Positions 7,943 to 15,783 of a stretch of DNA of 36,568 nucleotides are shown here, in pieces. This DNA is from Mycobacterium intermedium (GTDB taxonomy: Bacteria; Actinomycetota; Actinomycetes; Mycobacteriales; Mycobacteriaceae). The stretch spans positions 1 through 36,568 of the forward strand of contig NZ_MVHT01000068.1 of the NCBI RefSeq assembly GCF_002086275.1. The letters are read 5' to 3'. Each line of letters opens with the position of its first letter. Positions within the stretch are counted from its first letter, which is position 1. The notes below the pieces were generated by a model, which saw only the letters and a list, made by a program, of their open reading frames with translations, was not told the origin of the DNA and searched no databases. A program made the position numbers and the translations under genes.

Positions 7943-8896
7943 GTGGCGGCGGTGAATGCCATTTTCGTCGATGTCGACACCGGTATCGATGATGCACTGG
8001 CGTTAATTTTTCTGCTGGCCAGCGACATCGACGTGGTGGGCATCGCCTCAACCGGCGGCAACATCTCGGTCGACCAGGTGTGCGCGAACAACCTTGGCCT
8101 ACTCGAATTGTGCGGCGCCCCAGATATACCCGTCTTCAAGGGTGCCGACGAGCCGCTGCGCGGCCAATGGCTTGAATCTTCAAAGTTTCACGGCCCCAAG
8201 GGTTTAGGCTACGCCGAACTGTCGGCGACCGACCGTCGGCTCAACAGCCATGATGCGACGACGGCCTGGGTCGAGGCGGCCCGCGCCCGGCCCCGGGAGC
8301 TGGTCGGCCTGGTTACCGGACCGCTGACCAATCTGGCGTTGGCGGTGCGGGCCGAACCCGCGCTGCCGACGCTGCTACGCCGACTGGTGATCATGGGCGG
8401 CGCGTTCGACGAACAGCCGGTGTCCGAATGGAACATCCGGGTGGACCCCGAAGCCGCCGCCGAGGTGTTCGCGGCCTGGGCTGGGCACCAAGAACTTCCG
8501 GTCGTATGTGGCCTGCAGCTGACCAGACGTGTCGCAATGACACCGGCCATCCTCGCTCGGCTGGCCGCGGTCGCCGGGCCGTCGCCGTTGATCACGGTGA
8601 TCGAGGACGCGGTGCGGTTCTACTTCGAGTCGCATCAGGCGCGCGGGCTGGGTTATTTGGCGTTCATGCACGATCCGTTGGCCGCCGCCGTCGCGCTGGA
8701 CCCGCAGTTGGTGTCGAGGCGCGCGGCGACGGTTGACGTCGACCTGACGGACGCGCGAGGTCGGACCGTTGCCGATTACTCGCGAAGCCGAGAGCCCAAC
8801 GCGCAGATCGCCGTTGACGTCGACCCGGCTGCGTTTTTCGACCGGTTCATCGAACGGGTAGCGGCGTTTGCGCGCAAGAAATTCGCAAGCCGCTAG
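7943..8896 (+). CDS. iunH: Inosine-uridine preferring nucleoside hydrolase family protein (IunH)
   Basis: A 317-residue member of the nucleoside N-ribohydrolase family, which cleaves purine or pyrimidine ribonucleosides to base and ribose for salvage. The Ca2+-binding signature is at the N-terminus: DVDTGIDDALAL from about residue 9 (canonical DxDxGxDD). TGPLTNLALAL-type and MGGAF segments follow, with EWNIRVDPEAAAEV supplying the ribose and calcium ligands Asn and Asp. GTG at 7943 is taken as the start; a second GTG at 7952 is possible and equally compatible with the signature. It is divergent from cmaA1 with only 22 bp between the starts. It matches Rv3393 in order and sequence. Exact nucleoside preference cannot be told from sequence. 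Confidence 0.9.
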   Translation: MAAVNAIFVDVDTGIDDALALIFLLASDIDVVGIASTGGNISVDQVCANNLGLLELCGAPDIPVFKGADEPLRGQWLESSKFHGPKGLGYAELSATDRRLNSHDATTAWVEAARARPRELVGLVTGPLTNLALAVRAEPALPTLLRRLVIMGGAFDEQPVSEWNIRVDPEAAAEVFAAWAGHQELPVVCGLQLTRRVAMTPAILARLAAVAGPSPLITVIEDAVRFYFESHQARGLGYLAFMHDPLAAAVALDPQLVSRRAATVDVDLTDARGRTVADYSRSREPNAQIAVDVDPAAFFDRFIERVAAFARKKFASR

Positions 8897-8911
8897 CAGT
8901 AGCGTCACGCC

Positions 8912-9265
8912 ATGAGGAAACTGTTCGCGGGGTTGGCAGCGACGGTGCTGCTGACGGGCAACGTTGCCGGGGTGGGCCCAGCCCAGGCCCAACCCGGCCC
9001 GTTGCCGCTACGCTCCTGGCCCGGATGCCCGGAAGACCATCCGGAGGGGCCATGTCGCTGGTGTCCGGGTGATCCCCCGGTGCAGACCGGCAATATTGCG
9101 GTTTACCCGGTGGTCTGGGACGAGAGCATCTGCCACACCTACTACTACGTCTACTCCGGCCAAGGCAATGTGGCGCACAACATCTGGGACGGCGAGAACC
9201 CGCCGCCACCGCCGCCGTGGCCACCGGGTCTCAACTTCTGCCCTATCCCGCCTTGGTGTCCGTGA
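8912..9265 (+). CDS. Small secreted Cys/Pro-rich protein of unknown function
   Basis: A 117-residue protein, not recognised beyond 'mycobacterial secreted protein'. It starts with a classic signal peptide (MRK, hydrophobic core, AQA with likely cleavage after residue 26). The mature part of about 91 residues has six cysteines (39, 48, 51, 74, 110, 116), which could form three disulfides, and several Pro-Trp clusters including a run of six prolines near residue 95. A Tyr-rich centre (HTYYYVYSG) precedes the Pro tract. It starts 15 bp after iunH on the same strand and is probably co-transcribed. Its last 23 bp overlap the 3' end of the convergent NTF2-like gene. No enzymatic motif is seen. Confidence 0.75.
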   Translation: MRKLFAGLAATVLLTGNVAGVGPAQAQPGPLPLRSWPGCPEDHPEGPCRWCPGDPPVQTGNIAVYPVVWDESICHTYYYVYSGQGNVAHNIWDGENPPPPPPWPPGLNFCPIPPWCP

Positions 9266-9656
9266 GCTCGTCTTTGAGCGCCGCCTTGATCTGATCCACC
9301 GCCGACTTAAGGTCGTAGGCTTCGCGCCACTGCACGATCCTGCCGTCGGCGTTGAATTCGAACACCGCCATGACCACCGAGGAGATCGGCTTGCCGCGAA
9401 CGGTTGAGTTGGAGACCTGCTCCACCATGACGACTCGGCCATCGCTGATTAGCGTCTTCACGTCGACGGTAGTGCCTCCGACCGCCTTGAGTTGCGACGT
9501 GAGTTCGGCCGCGATGGCATCAGCCCCCCTGCGCACTCCCTGTGGCCCGTCGACCCACACGGCTCCGTTGTCGAAGAAGCTGCCCAACTCCTCCGGCTTG
9601 GGGTCCACCCATGCCGCAAGGAAATTGCGCACCAAAGACTCCGGCGTATCGCTCAT
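9243..9656 (-). CDS. NTF2-like / limonene-1,2-epoxide hydrolase-type protein
   Basis: A 137-residue single-domain protein with the cone-shaped alpha+beta fold of the SnoaL/NTF2/limonene-epoxide-hydrolase superfamily. It has an N-terminal helix (SLVRNFLAAW), FFDNGAVWVDGP, a GADAI helix and strands ending in FEFNADGRIVQWREAYD. The ending 'G-RI-WREYYD' with Arg and Asp resembles epoxide hydrolases of this class, which use an Asp-Arg-Asp triad, but I cannot assign all three residues. The ATG at 9656 lies 27 bp beyond the imuB stop on the same strand, so read-through from the SOS cassette is possible. A separate TAATCT hexamer 7 nt before the ATG suggests its own leaderless promoter. The substrate is unknown. 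Confidence 0.8.
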   Translation of the reverse strand: MSDTPESLVRNFLAAWVDPKPEELGSFFDNGAVWVDGPQGVRRGADAIAAELTSQLKAVGGTTVDVKTLISDGRVVMVEQVSNSTVRGKPISSVVMAVFEFNADGRIVQWREAYDLKSAVDQIKAALKDELTDTKAG

Positions 9657-9663
9657 TGGGTGC

Positions 9664-9669
9664 AGATTA
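9664..9669 (-). promoter_or_regulatory. Candidate -10 element for the NTF2-like gene
   Basis: The minus strand reads TAATCT, 7 nt before the ATG at 9656, with no Shine-Dalgarno between. It fits a leaderless mycobacterial promoter and would separate this gene from imuB transcription. Confidence 0.4.
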
Positions 9670-9683
9670 CGCGCTATGTCTCG

Positions 9684-11258
9684 CTATTCATAAGCCCCCT
9701 CGAGGTACCAGCGCCGCTGGCGGTAACACAACAGCAGCGCGCGTTCGCTCTCCAACAACACCTGAGCCCGGGCGGTACGCCCGCCCGCTGCCCGATCCGG
9801 ATCCCACCACCGCTCGTCGACCGGCCACGGTCCGGCCCACCAGCACACCCGGTCGTCCTGACCGCGCAGCGTCAGTCGCACCGGATCGGCGGAGAACACC
9901 CCCCGACTGGTCACTCGAACCGGATTCCTTTGGGCATCAAGCAATTCCACCGCATCGTCGAGCAACACCGCCGGCGACGGCTGCGGCAGTTGGCCGGGCC
10001 AGGGCTGATCCGGGTCCGCTTGCGGTACCGGCTCGTCGCCCAGCGGGGTCAGCGTGATGCGTTCGGCCGGCCCGCGGCCACCGGACAACACCGGGACCTG
10101 GACCGCCTCCGGACCGAGCAGGCCCTGAACCCGCACCAGCGCCCGTCGGGCTCGAAGTCTGTCCTCCTCGCCAAGGCCACCCCATAACGGCAACTGCAGC
10201 GCTCCGGCCGACACCACCTCGATGGCCTGCAGACGCAACGAGGTCACCGGGCCGGTCGGCCTAGCCCGGGCGGTTCGATGGTTCAGCCACCCGTCCAGCT
10301 GCCAGCGCACGCGGTCGGCGGTGGCGTCCTCGGTCAACGGCTCGGCACACCGCCACACTCGGCTCAGCTCTTCCCCGTTGGCGGTGACGGCGTGAATCGC
10401 CAACCGCGTACACCCCACCCCGGCAGCCATCAACGCCTGATGCAGCGAGGCGGCCAACGAGCGCCCGGCGAATGCCGCGGCGTCGACCCGGTCGATCGGC
10501 GGATCGCAGTCCAGCACGGCATCGAGTTCCGGCGGCAACTCCCGACCGGACGGCGCCCGCTCGGGCTCGCCGCGGGCAAACCGGTGCGCGGCTACCCCCT
10601 CGGCGCCGAACCGGGAGGCCACGTCGGTGCGGGACAGCGCAGCGAACTGCCCCATGGTGCGAATCCCTAACCGCCACAACAAATCCGTCAACTCGTCCCG
10701 CCCAGGCCCCGACAGGCTCGGCTCGGTGGCAAGCTGCCGGATCGACAACAAGGACAAGAATTGTGCGTCGCATCCCGGTTCCACGATCCGGCCCGCGCGT
10801 GCGGCGAAGACCGCGGTGGACAACTGGTCGGCTATCCCGACCTGGCACTCGGCGCCCGCCGCAGCCACTGCGTCAACCAATCGCTCGGCCGCTTGCGGTT
10901 CGGAGCCGAAATAGCGGGCCGCCCCCCGCACCGGCAATACCAGGAGCCCGGGCCGCAGCACCTCGGCGCGGGGCACCAAGTCGTCCACCGCTGCGATCAC
11001 CCCTTCGAAGAAGCGGGCGTCACGGTCGGCGTCGGCGGCCACGATGTGCAGTTGCGGGCAGCGCGCCGCCGCCTCCCGGCGTCGCAACCCCCGCCGTACG
11101 CCGGCCGCACGCGCGGTCGCCGAACAGGCGATCACCCGGTTGGCCAACGTGACCGCGATCGGAGCCGTCGCGGGCTGGCCCGCCGCCGCGGCCGCGGCCA
11201 CCGCGGGCCAGTCCATGCACCAAATTGCCAGCACTCGGGAAGAGCCCACCGGACTCAC
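9684..11258 (-). CDS. imuB: ImuB, Y-family polymerase-like mutasome hub
   Basis: About 524 residues, the ImuB subunit of the mycobacterial mutasome. The family acts as an adaptor joining the error-prone polymerase DnaE2 and ImuA' to the beta clamp in SOS mutagenesis. The fold is a Y-family polymerase, but the palm acidic motif is absent: the strand that should carry Ser-x-Asp-Glu reads PGLLVLPVRGAARYFG. Catalysis is therefore not expected. A clamp-binding peptide QLPLWG lies at about residue 354, as in the known family. A finger/HhH region (LLWRLGIRTMGQFAAL) precedes it. The frame is open to 11441, but the GTG at 11258 is chosen because it forms a 4-bp GTGA overlap with the imuA' stop and gives the family length (Rv3394c). 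Confidence 0.92.
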   Translation of the reverse strand: MSPVGSSRVLAIWCMDWPAVAAAAAAGQPATAPIAVTLANRVIACSATARAAGVRRGLRRREAAARCPQLHIVAADADRDARFFEGVIAAVDDLVPRAEVLRPGLLVLPVRGAARYFGSEPQAAERLVDAVAAAGAECQVGIADQLSTAVFAARAGRIVEPGCDAQFLSLLSIRQLATEPSLSGPGRDELTDLLWRLGIRTMGQFAALSRTDVASRFGAEGVAAHRFARGEPERAPSGRELPPELDAVLDCDPPIDRVDAAAFAGRSLAASLHQALMAAGVGCTRLAIHAVTANGEELSRVWRCAEPLTEDATADRVRWQLDGWLNHRTARARPTGPVTSLRLQAIEVVSAGALQLPLWGGLGEEDRLRARRALVRVQGLLGPEAVQVPVLSGGRGPAERITLTPLGDEPVPQADPDQPWPGQLPQPSPAVLLDDAVELLDAQRNPVRVTSRGVFSADPVRLTLRGQDDRVCWWAGPWPVDERWWDPDRAAGGRTARAQVLLESERALLLCYRQRRWYLEGAYE

Positions 11259-11890
11259 CCGGTACGCGTTCGGCCGATCGCCTGGCCACACCGGGTGATC
11301 TGCAGCCGAACACCGCTGATCCGCCCAAACCCGGGGGTGGGTGCACCCCGGGGAAAGGGGGTGATCTCGTAGCCGCATACCCGGGCCTGAAGCCGCGCCT
11401 GCGCGCCTTCCCAGTCGCCGTCGGTGACCAGCAAAGTGCAACCCTTCTGCCGGGCCCGGGCCGTCACGGCGCGCGCCCGCGTCCGCGTCACCCGGCGCCC
11501 ACCCAGACCGAGCACCACCAAGTCCATGCCGTCGATGAGCACCGCCGCCACCTCGACCGGGTCGGCGCCGGGATCGGGTATCACCGCGAGCCGACTCAGG
11601 TCCGCCCCCATCTCCACGGCGGCCAGCAGCCCGATGTCCGGCTGGCCGACGATGGCGGCGTTGCCCCCGTCCGCCGTCACCGAAGCCACCATGCGCAGCA
11701 GCAGCGACCGCGCCCCGGAGATCACCGCCACCGTCCCCCGCGGTAGCTGCGCCGACGTCGACTCCGTGGTCTGCAGTTCATCCAGCCGGCTGGGACCACC
11801 GGACAGCTCAGCAATCCGCTGACGTAGCGATTCGAGCTGTTCAGCACGATTTTCGTGCCGACGACCCGGGGCAAAAGCCGCAGTCATCAT
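11255..11890 (-). CDS. imuA': ImuA', mutasome accessory protein
   Basis: About 211 residues from the ATG at 11890 (a second ATG follows directly at 11887). ImuA' is a distant RecA-like protein that partners ImuB and DnaE2 in damage-induced mutagenesis. The N-terminal helix (AEQLESLRQRIAELSG) is followed by the conserved core GTVAVISGARSLLL, NAAIVGQPDIGLLAAVEMG and LVVLGLGGRRV. The place where RecA has its Walker A loop reads SGARSLLL, without GKT/S, so ATP hydrolysis is doubtful. Codons upstream to 12046 are open but would run over the LexA box, and the MTAAF start matches Rv3395c. The gene is translationally coupled to imuB (GTGA) and preceded by an SOS box 23 nt upstream of the ATG. Confidence 0.92.
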   Translation of the reverse strand: MMTAAFAPGRRHENRAEQLESLRQRIAELSGGPSRLDELQTTESTSAQLPRGTVAVISGARSLLLRMVASVTADGGNAAIVGQPDIGLLAAVEMGADLSRLAVIPDPGADPVEVAAVLIDGMDLVVLGLGGRRVTRTRARAVTARARQKGCTLLVTDGDWEGAQARLQARVCGYEITPFPRGAPTPGFGRISGVRLQITRCGQAIGRTRTG

Positions 11891-11913
11891 CCGCCTCGGT
11901 ATCCCGCCTTGGT

Positions 11914-11929
11914 TCGAAAGTATGTTCGA
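11914..11929. promoter_or_regulatory. LexA-binding SOS box
   Basis: The 16-mer TCGAAA-GTAT-GTTCGA matches the mycobacterial LexA consensus TCGAAC-N4-GTTCGA at 11 of 12 fixed positions. On the minus strand a TACTTT -10-like hexamer (11917-11922) and on the plus strand a TATGTT hexamer (11921-11926) both lie inside the box. LexA could therefore shut both the imuA'-imuB operon and the divergent gene at 11974. Confidence 0.88.
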
Positions 11930-11973
11930 TTGATTCGAGTAAACACCCGCCCTCCGACAAGCGTCAAGAATGC

Positions 11974-12666
11974 ATGAGACGCTGCCTTGTGCGGTTCCGC
12001 AGGAGCTTGATACTGGTGTGGTTCCTGGCATTTTGTGTGGTCCCACCAGCCCCTTTGGTCAGTGCTGCCCCAGGGCCCGACCGCCGGGACTGCCGGCCCG
12101 CGGAGTTGTTCATCACAGACACCGAGTCACCGCTGTTCGAACCGCAGGCGATTGCCACGATCGCGACGGCCGCCCCGTTCGGAGCGGCGGTGACGGGATC
12201 CACCCCACTGGATGGGGTGTTCTGGTCCGAAGACCGCCAGCAAATCGCTTTCGAACGCTCGCGCGAATTCCATCTGTGCGTCACCGACGCGACCGCCCTG
12301 CACGCCGCCGCCGCGGCGTTAGGCCACCAGTTCGACCAGGATGCGGTGCTGACGTTCGACTACCAACCGCAAAGCGCTCCCGGCGACGGCACCAACGGGG
12401 TCGCCATCACCGTGCCCGACGCGGACTTCGGACGCTTCGGCGAGGCGTTCGCGGCCGACGCGACCGCGCGGCGCGAGCTCCTGGGCGGATCTGTCACCAC
12501 CACCGACCACACCTTGATCCTGATCGCCGGCTGCGACGATCTCGCCCTCGCCCGCCGACTGGTCGAAGAGGCCGGTGGCCGCTGGGAATCCGCGACGCTC
12601 GCTTTCGGTAGGCGCGAATTCGTCCAGACCGCCGAGCTCGGTTTGGCGGCGCATTCGTCGCCTTGA
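11974..12666 (+). CDS. Exported conserved mycobacterial protein (Rv3395A-like)
   Basis: A 230-residue protein of unknown function. The N-terminus is a signal sequence or uncleaved anchor: basic start, hydrophobic residues 11-30, then VSAAP with possible cleavage after residue 31. The mature part shows two similar alpha/beta halves: one around TPLDGVFWSEDRQQIAFERS...HLCVTDATALHAAAAALG, the other around ITVPDADFGRFGEAFAAD and ILIAGCDDLALARRLVEEAGG. Three cysteines remain after the signal. No catalytic motif is recognised. Position divergent from imuA' matches the H37Rv gene Rv3395A, annotated there (from memory) as a membrane protein. Its upstream region shares the SOS box, so damage induction is possible but unproven. 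Confidence 0.78.
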   Translation: MRRCLVRFRRSLILVWFLAFCVVPPAPLVSAAPGPDRRDCRPAELFITDTESPLFEPQAIATIATAAPFGAAVTGSTPLDGVFWSEDRQQIAFERSREFHLCVTDATALHAAAAALGHQFDQDAVLTFDYQPQSAPGDGTNGVAITVPDADFGRFGEAFAADATARRELLGGSVTTTDHTLILIAGCDDLALARRLVEEAGGRWESATLAFGRREFVQTAELGLAAHSSP

Positions 12667-12786
12667 GCCGACTCGACATCGCTTGCGGCGCCGAAACTGT
12701 CGCTCAAAGCCGGGCAGGACCCCTAGTCCTCCGGACCCGTTACCAACGTGACAGAAGTGAAAACCCAAGGGGCATCACGGCAAAAA

Positions 12787-14358
12787 CTACTCCCACTCGA
12801 TCGTGCCCGGCGGCTTACTGGTGATATCCAGCACCACGCGGTTTACCTCCGCGACCTCATTGGTGATCCGGGTCGAGATTCGCTCCAACACCTCATAGGG
12901 AACCCGGGTCCAGTCGGCGGTCATGGCGTCCTCACTGGACACCGGACGCAACACGATCGGATGCCCGTAGGTACGACCGTCGCCCTGCACCCCGACCGAG
13001 CGGACGTCGGCCAAAAGCACCACTGGACACTGCCAGATCTGATGATCCAGGCCCGCCGCGGTCAGTTCCTCGCGCGCGATCGAATCAGCATGGCGCAGCG
13101 TTTCCAGCCGTGCCGCGGTCACCTCACCGACAATGCGGATGCCCAGCCCAGGACCCGGGAAGGGTTGCCGCGCAACAATTTCCTCCGGAAGCCCCAACTC
13201 CCGTCCCACCGCGCGCACTTCGTCTTTGAACAAAAGCCGCAGCGGCTCAACAAGAGTGAACTTCAAGTCCCCGGGCAGCCCTCCGACGTTGTGGTGGCTC
13301 TTGATGTTCGCCGTCCCGCTACCCCCACCGGACTCCACCACATCGGGATAGAGCGTGCCTTGCACCAAGAACTCGATTTCGTCGCCAGAGGCATTGCCCC
13401 CCACGATATCCCGCACCGCACCCTCGAAGGCCCGGATGAACTGGCGGCCGATGATCTTGCGCTTGCCTTCGGGATTGGTCACACCCGCCAACGCCTCCAG
13501 GAAGGTGTCAGCGACGTCAACGGTCACCAGTTTGGCCCCGGTGGCGGCGACGAAATCCCGCTCCACCTGCTCACGCTCACCCGAGCGCAGCAATCCGTGA
13601 TCGACGAAGACGCAGGTCAATCGGTCACCGATGGCGCGTTGCACCAAGGCCGCCGCCACCGCGGAGTCCACGCCGCCGGACAACCCGCAAATCGCACGCC
13701 CGTCGCCGATCTGCTCCCGCACCTGCTCCACCAGAACACTGGCGATGTTGGCCGGCGTCCACTCCGCGCCAATCTTGGCAAAGTCATGCAGAAACCGGTT
13801 GAGGACTTGTTGCCCGTGCGGCGTGTGCATCACTTCCGGGTGGTACTGCACCCCGGCCAGGCGCCGGCCGACGTCCTCGAACGCCGCGACCGGAGCACCG
13901 GCACTGCTGGCCACCACGGCGAATCCCGCGGGCGCGGACGTGACCGCGTCCCCATGACTCATCCAGACCGGCTGGACGGCGGGCAATCCCGAATGCAGCT
14001 CGCCACCAACCACTTTCAACTCAGTGCGGCCGTACTCACGAGTGCCGGTCTGGGCGACGGTGCCGCCCAGCGCCTGCGCCATGGCCTGAAACCCGTAGCA
14101 AATGCCGAATACCGGTAGGTCCAGCTCGAACAGCTCCGGATCCAGTTGCGGAGCGCCGTCGGCGTAGACACTGGCCGGCCCGCCGGACAACACCAGCGCC
14201 AGCGGATCCCGAGCCTTGATTTCCTCGATCGACGCGGTATGCGGAATGACCTCCGAGAAGACCCGCGCCTCACGGACGCGGCGGGCGATCAATTGCGCAT
14301 ACTGGGCACCGAAGTCGACCACCAACACGGGTCGCGGCGAGCCTGAGTCCACGGACAT
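12787..14358 (-). CDS. guaA: GMP synthase (glutamine-hydrolysing) GuaA
   Basis: This 523-residue enzyme converts XMP, ATP and glutamine to GMP, the last step of guanine nucleotide synthesis. The N-terminal class-I glutaminase has nucleophile Cys87 in GICYGFQAMAQALGG and the His-Glu pair in YHPEVMHTPHG. The ATP-pyrophosphatase domain begins with the P-loop LSGGVDSAVAAAL near residue 227. The dimerisation domain ends in the conserved DITSKPPGTIEWE, which closes the XMP site. Length and C-terminus are complete. The start is the ATG at 14358. It is convergent with the Rv3395A-like gene and divergent from the cold-shock-domain gene. Together with guaB2 in this window it supplies both committed steps from IMP to GMP. 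Confidence 0.97.
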   Translation of the reverse strand: MSVDSGSPRPVLVVDFGAQYAQLIARRVREARVFSEVIPHTASIEEIKARDPLALVLSGGPASVYADGAPQLDPELFELDLPVFGICYGFQAMAQALGGTVAQTGTREYGRTELKVVGGELHSGLPAVQPVWMSHGDAVTSAPAGFAVVASSAGAPVAAFEDVGRRLAGVQYHPEVMHTPHGQQVLNRFLHDFAKIGAEWTPANIASVLVEQVREQIGDGRAICGLSGGVDSAVAAALVQRAIGDRLTCVFVDHGLLRSGEREQVERDFVAATGAKLVTVDVADTFLEALAGVTNPEGKRKIIGRQFIRAFEGAVRDIVGGNASGDEIEFLVQGTLYPDVVESGGGSGTANIKSHHNVGGLPGDLKFTLVEPLRLLFKDEVRAVGRELGLPEEIVARQPFPGPGLGIRIVGEVTAARLETLRHADSIAREELTAAGLDHQIWQCPVVLLADVRSVGVQGDGRTYGHPIVLRPVSSEDAMTADWTRVPYEVLERISTRITNEVAEVNRVVLDITSKPPGTIEWE

Positions 14359-14432
14359 CCACTCTAGTGGTCATCCAACCCGACTGCCTCCGACGGCCAG
14401 CAGCAACGTAGCATCACCCGATGTAGGACCTA

Positions 14433-14870
14433 GTGTGGATGCGGGGTGTTTCAGGGGTGCGACACGTTGGCAAAGTGGTTCGTTTTGATGAAGTGCGTGG
14501 GTACGGGTTCATAGCTCCCGACATCGGCGGAGACGACGTTTTTCTGCACGTCAACGATCTGGAAGTAGAGAAGCGAAAGGTCAAGCCGGGCGTGCAGGTT
14601 TCGTTTGAAATCGAGGAAGGCAATCGCGGAAAGTTTGCGACGGAAGTTCGGCTGGCGGACGCACCAGCCAAGCCCCATTCCGATATTGAAGACGACGACG
14701 GGGGCGCGATCGGTGACGATTACTTCGATGTTCTTACTCCCGACGAATTTCTGCACATCGTCACCGAGAAGCTATTGCGGATAACCCCGGCGCTCAACGC
14801 TCAGCAGATCCTCGAAGTGCGCAGCGGCTTCGAGCAGCTGGCCCGCAAGCAGGGCTGGATCGACGCCTAG
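14433..14870 (+). CDS. Cold-shock-domain protein with acidic linker and C-terminal helical extension
   Basis: Up to 145 residues. Residues about 11-75 form a cold-shock OB fold: G-K-V-V-R-F-D, RNP1-like GYGFIAPD, RNP2-like DDVFLHVND and VSFEIEEGNRGKFA. It therefore probably binds single-stranded RNA or DNA. Unlike the usual 67-residue Csp, it continues through an acidic linker (DIEDDDGGAIGDD) into a helical C-terminal domain of about 50 residues (DEFLHIVTEKLL...EQLARKQGWIDA). The start is uncertain: GTG 14433, ATG 14439 or GTG 14457; the last gives VRHVGKVVRFD, closest to the fold. It lies between guaA and the HAD gene, where H37Rv has different genes as I recall. The function of the tail is unknown. 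Confidence 0.85.
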   Translation: MWMRGVSGVRHVGKVVRFDEVRGYGFIAPDIGGDDVFLHVNDLEVEKRKVKPGVQVSFEIEEGNRGKFATEVRLADAPAKPHSDIEDDDGGAIGDDYFDVLTPDEFLHIVTEKLLRITPALNAQQILEVRSGFEQLARKQGWIDA

Positions 14871-15042
14871 CCCACCGATCCCCACCGACTCCTCGGCCCG
14901 CCGAACCCGGCTCGCCGCGCCGGTGCTCGAAAGTCGTTGTCCCGTGCTGTGCGTCGCGCGGTGCATGTCGCGCGCGGCGAAAGGGTAGCCATGGTGTGGA
15001 GTTAGGTATCCACCTGAACTACGCCAGAAAGTGAGGTTCTCC

Positions 15043-15783
15043 GTGCTCGGTCTGCCAGATAAGGTCCGCGCCTGCCTGTTCGACCTCGACGGAGTGCTCA
15101 CCGATACCGCGAGCGTGCATACCAAGGCCTGGAAGGCCATGTTCGACGAATATCTGAAGCAACGGGCCGAGCGCACCGGAGCGGAATTCGTTCCCTTCGA
15201 TCCGGGGACCGACTACCGCAAATATGTGGACGGAAAGCCGCGGCAAGACGGGGTCCGTTCCTTCCTGAGCAGTCGGGGCATCGAATTGCCCGAAGGCGAT
15301 CCCGATGACTCCGGGGATGCCGAGACGGTGAACGGCTTGGGCAACCGCAAGAACGACATGTTCCAAAAAGTCCTCAAAGAAGACGGCGTCGAGGTTTTCG
15401 ACGGATCGCGGCGCTACCTCGAGGCCGCGGCGCAGGCCGGTCTGGCTATCGCCGTCGTGTCGTCGAGTGCAAATACTCGCGACGTGCTCGAGATCACCGG
15501 CCTGGACCGCTTCGTCCAGGCGCGGGTGGACGGCGTCACATTGCGTGAGGAAAACATCGCCGGCAAACCAGCGCCGGACTCCTTTCTGCGCGCGGCGGAA
15601 CTGTTGGAGGTGACTCCGGACGAAGCCGCGGTGTTCGAAGACGCGATCTCTGGCGTGCAAGCCGGACGGGCAGGTAACTTCGGCCTGGTGGTGGGAGTCG
15701 ATCGAGTGGGTCACGCCGATGATTTGCGCAACAACGGCGCGGACGTGGTGGTAACGGACCTCGCCGAGCTGCTGCAGTCATGA
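15043..15783 (+). CDS. Beta-phosphoglucomutase-like HAD hydrolase (Rv3400-like)
   Basis: About 246 residues. HAD motifs are complete: motif I FDLDGVLTDT (nucleophile Asp and general acid Asp), motif II VVSSSAN, the motif III Lys in GKPAPDSF and motif IV VFEDAISG. The four-helix cap and the LGNRKN segment fit beta-phosphoglucomutase, which converts beta-glucose-1-phosphate to glucose-6-phosphate. GTG 15043 is chosen because GTGAGG at 15031-15036 gives a ribosome-binding site six bases before it; GTG 15031 (four codons earlier) is the alternative. The stop overlaps the GH65 start as ATGA. In such pairs the GH65 partner is a phosphorylase that supplies beta-glucose-1-phosphate, which supports the mutase call. 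Confidence 0.88.
   Translation: MLGLPDKVRACLFDLDGVLTDTASVHTKAWKAMFDEYLKQRAERTGAEFVPFDPGTDYRKYVDGKPRQDGVRSFLSSRGIELPEGDPDDSGDAETVNGLGNRKNDMFQKVLKEDGVEVFDGSRRYLEAAAQAGLAIAVVSSSANTRDVLEITGLDRFVQARVDGVTLREENIAGKPAPDSFLRAAELLEVTPDEAAVFEDAISGVQAGRAGNFGLVVGVDRVGHADDLRNNGADVVVTDLAELLQS

Noticed and set aside
7921..8139. N-terminal extension of 73 residues for cmaA1
   Set aside because: It would run antisense through the start of iunH, has no similarity to the family, and ATG 7920 gives the standard start.
11259..11441. Upstream extension of imuB by 61 codons
   Set aside because: It lies inside imuA', and the GTG at 11258 with the GTGA overlap gives the family length.
11891..12046. Upstream extension of imuA' by 52 codons
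   Set aside because: It crosses the LexA box and promoter; the ATG at 11890 fits known starts.
12748..14118. Antisense open frame of 456 codons opposite guaA
   Set aside because: guaA is unmistakable on the minus strand; this frame shows only His/Arg/Pro-rich composition typical of GC shadows.
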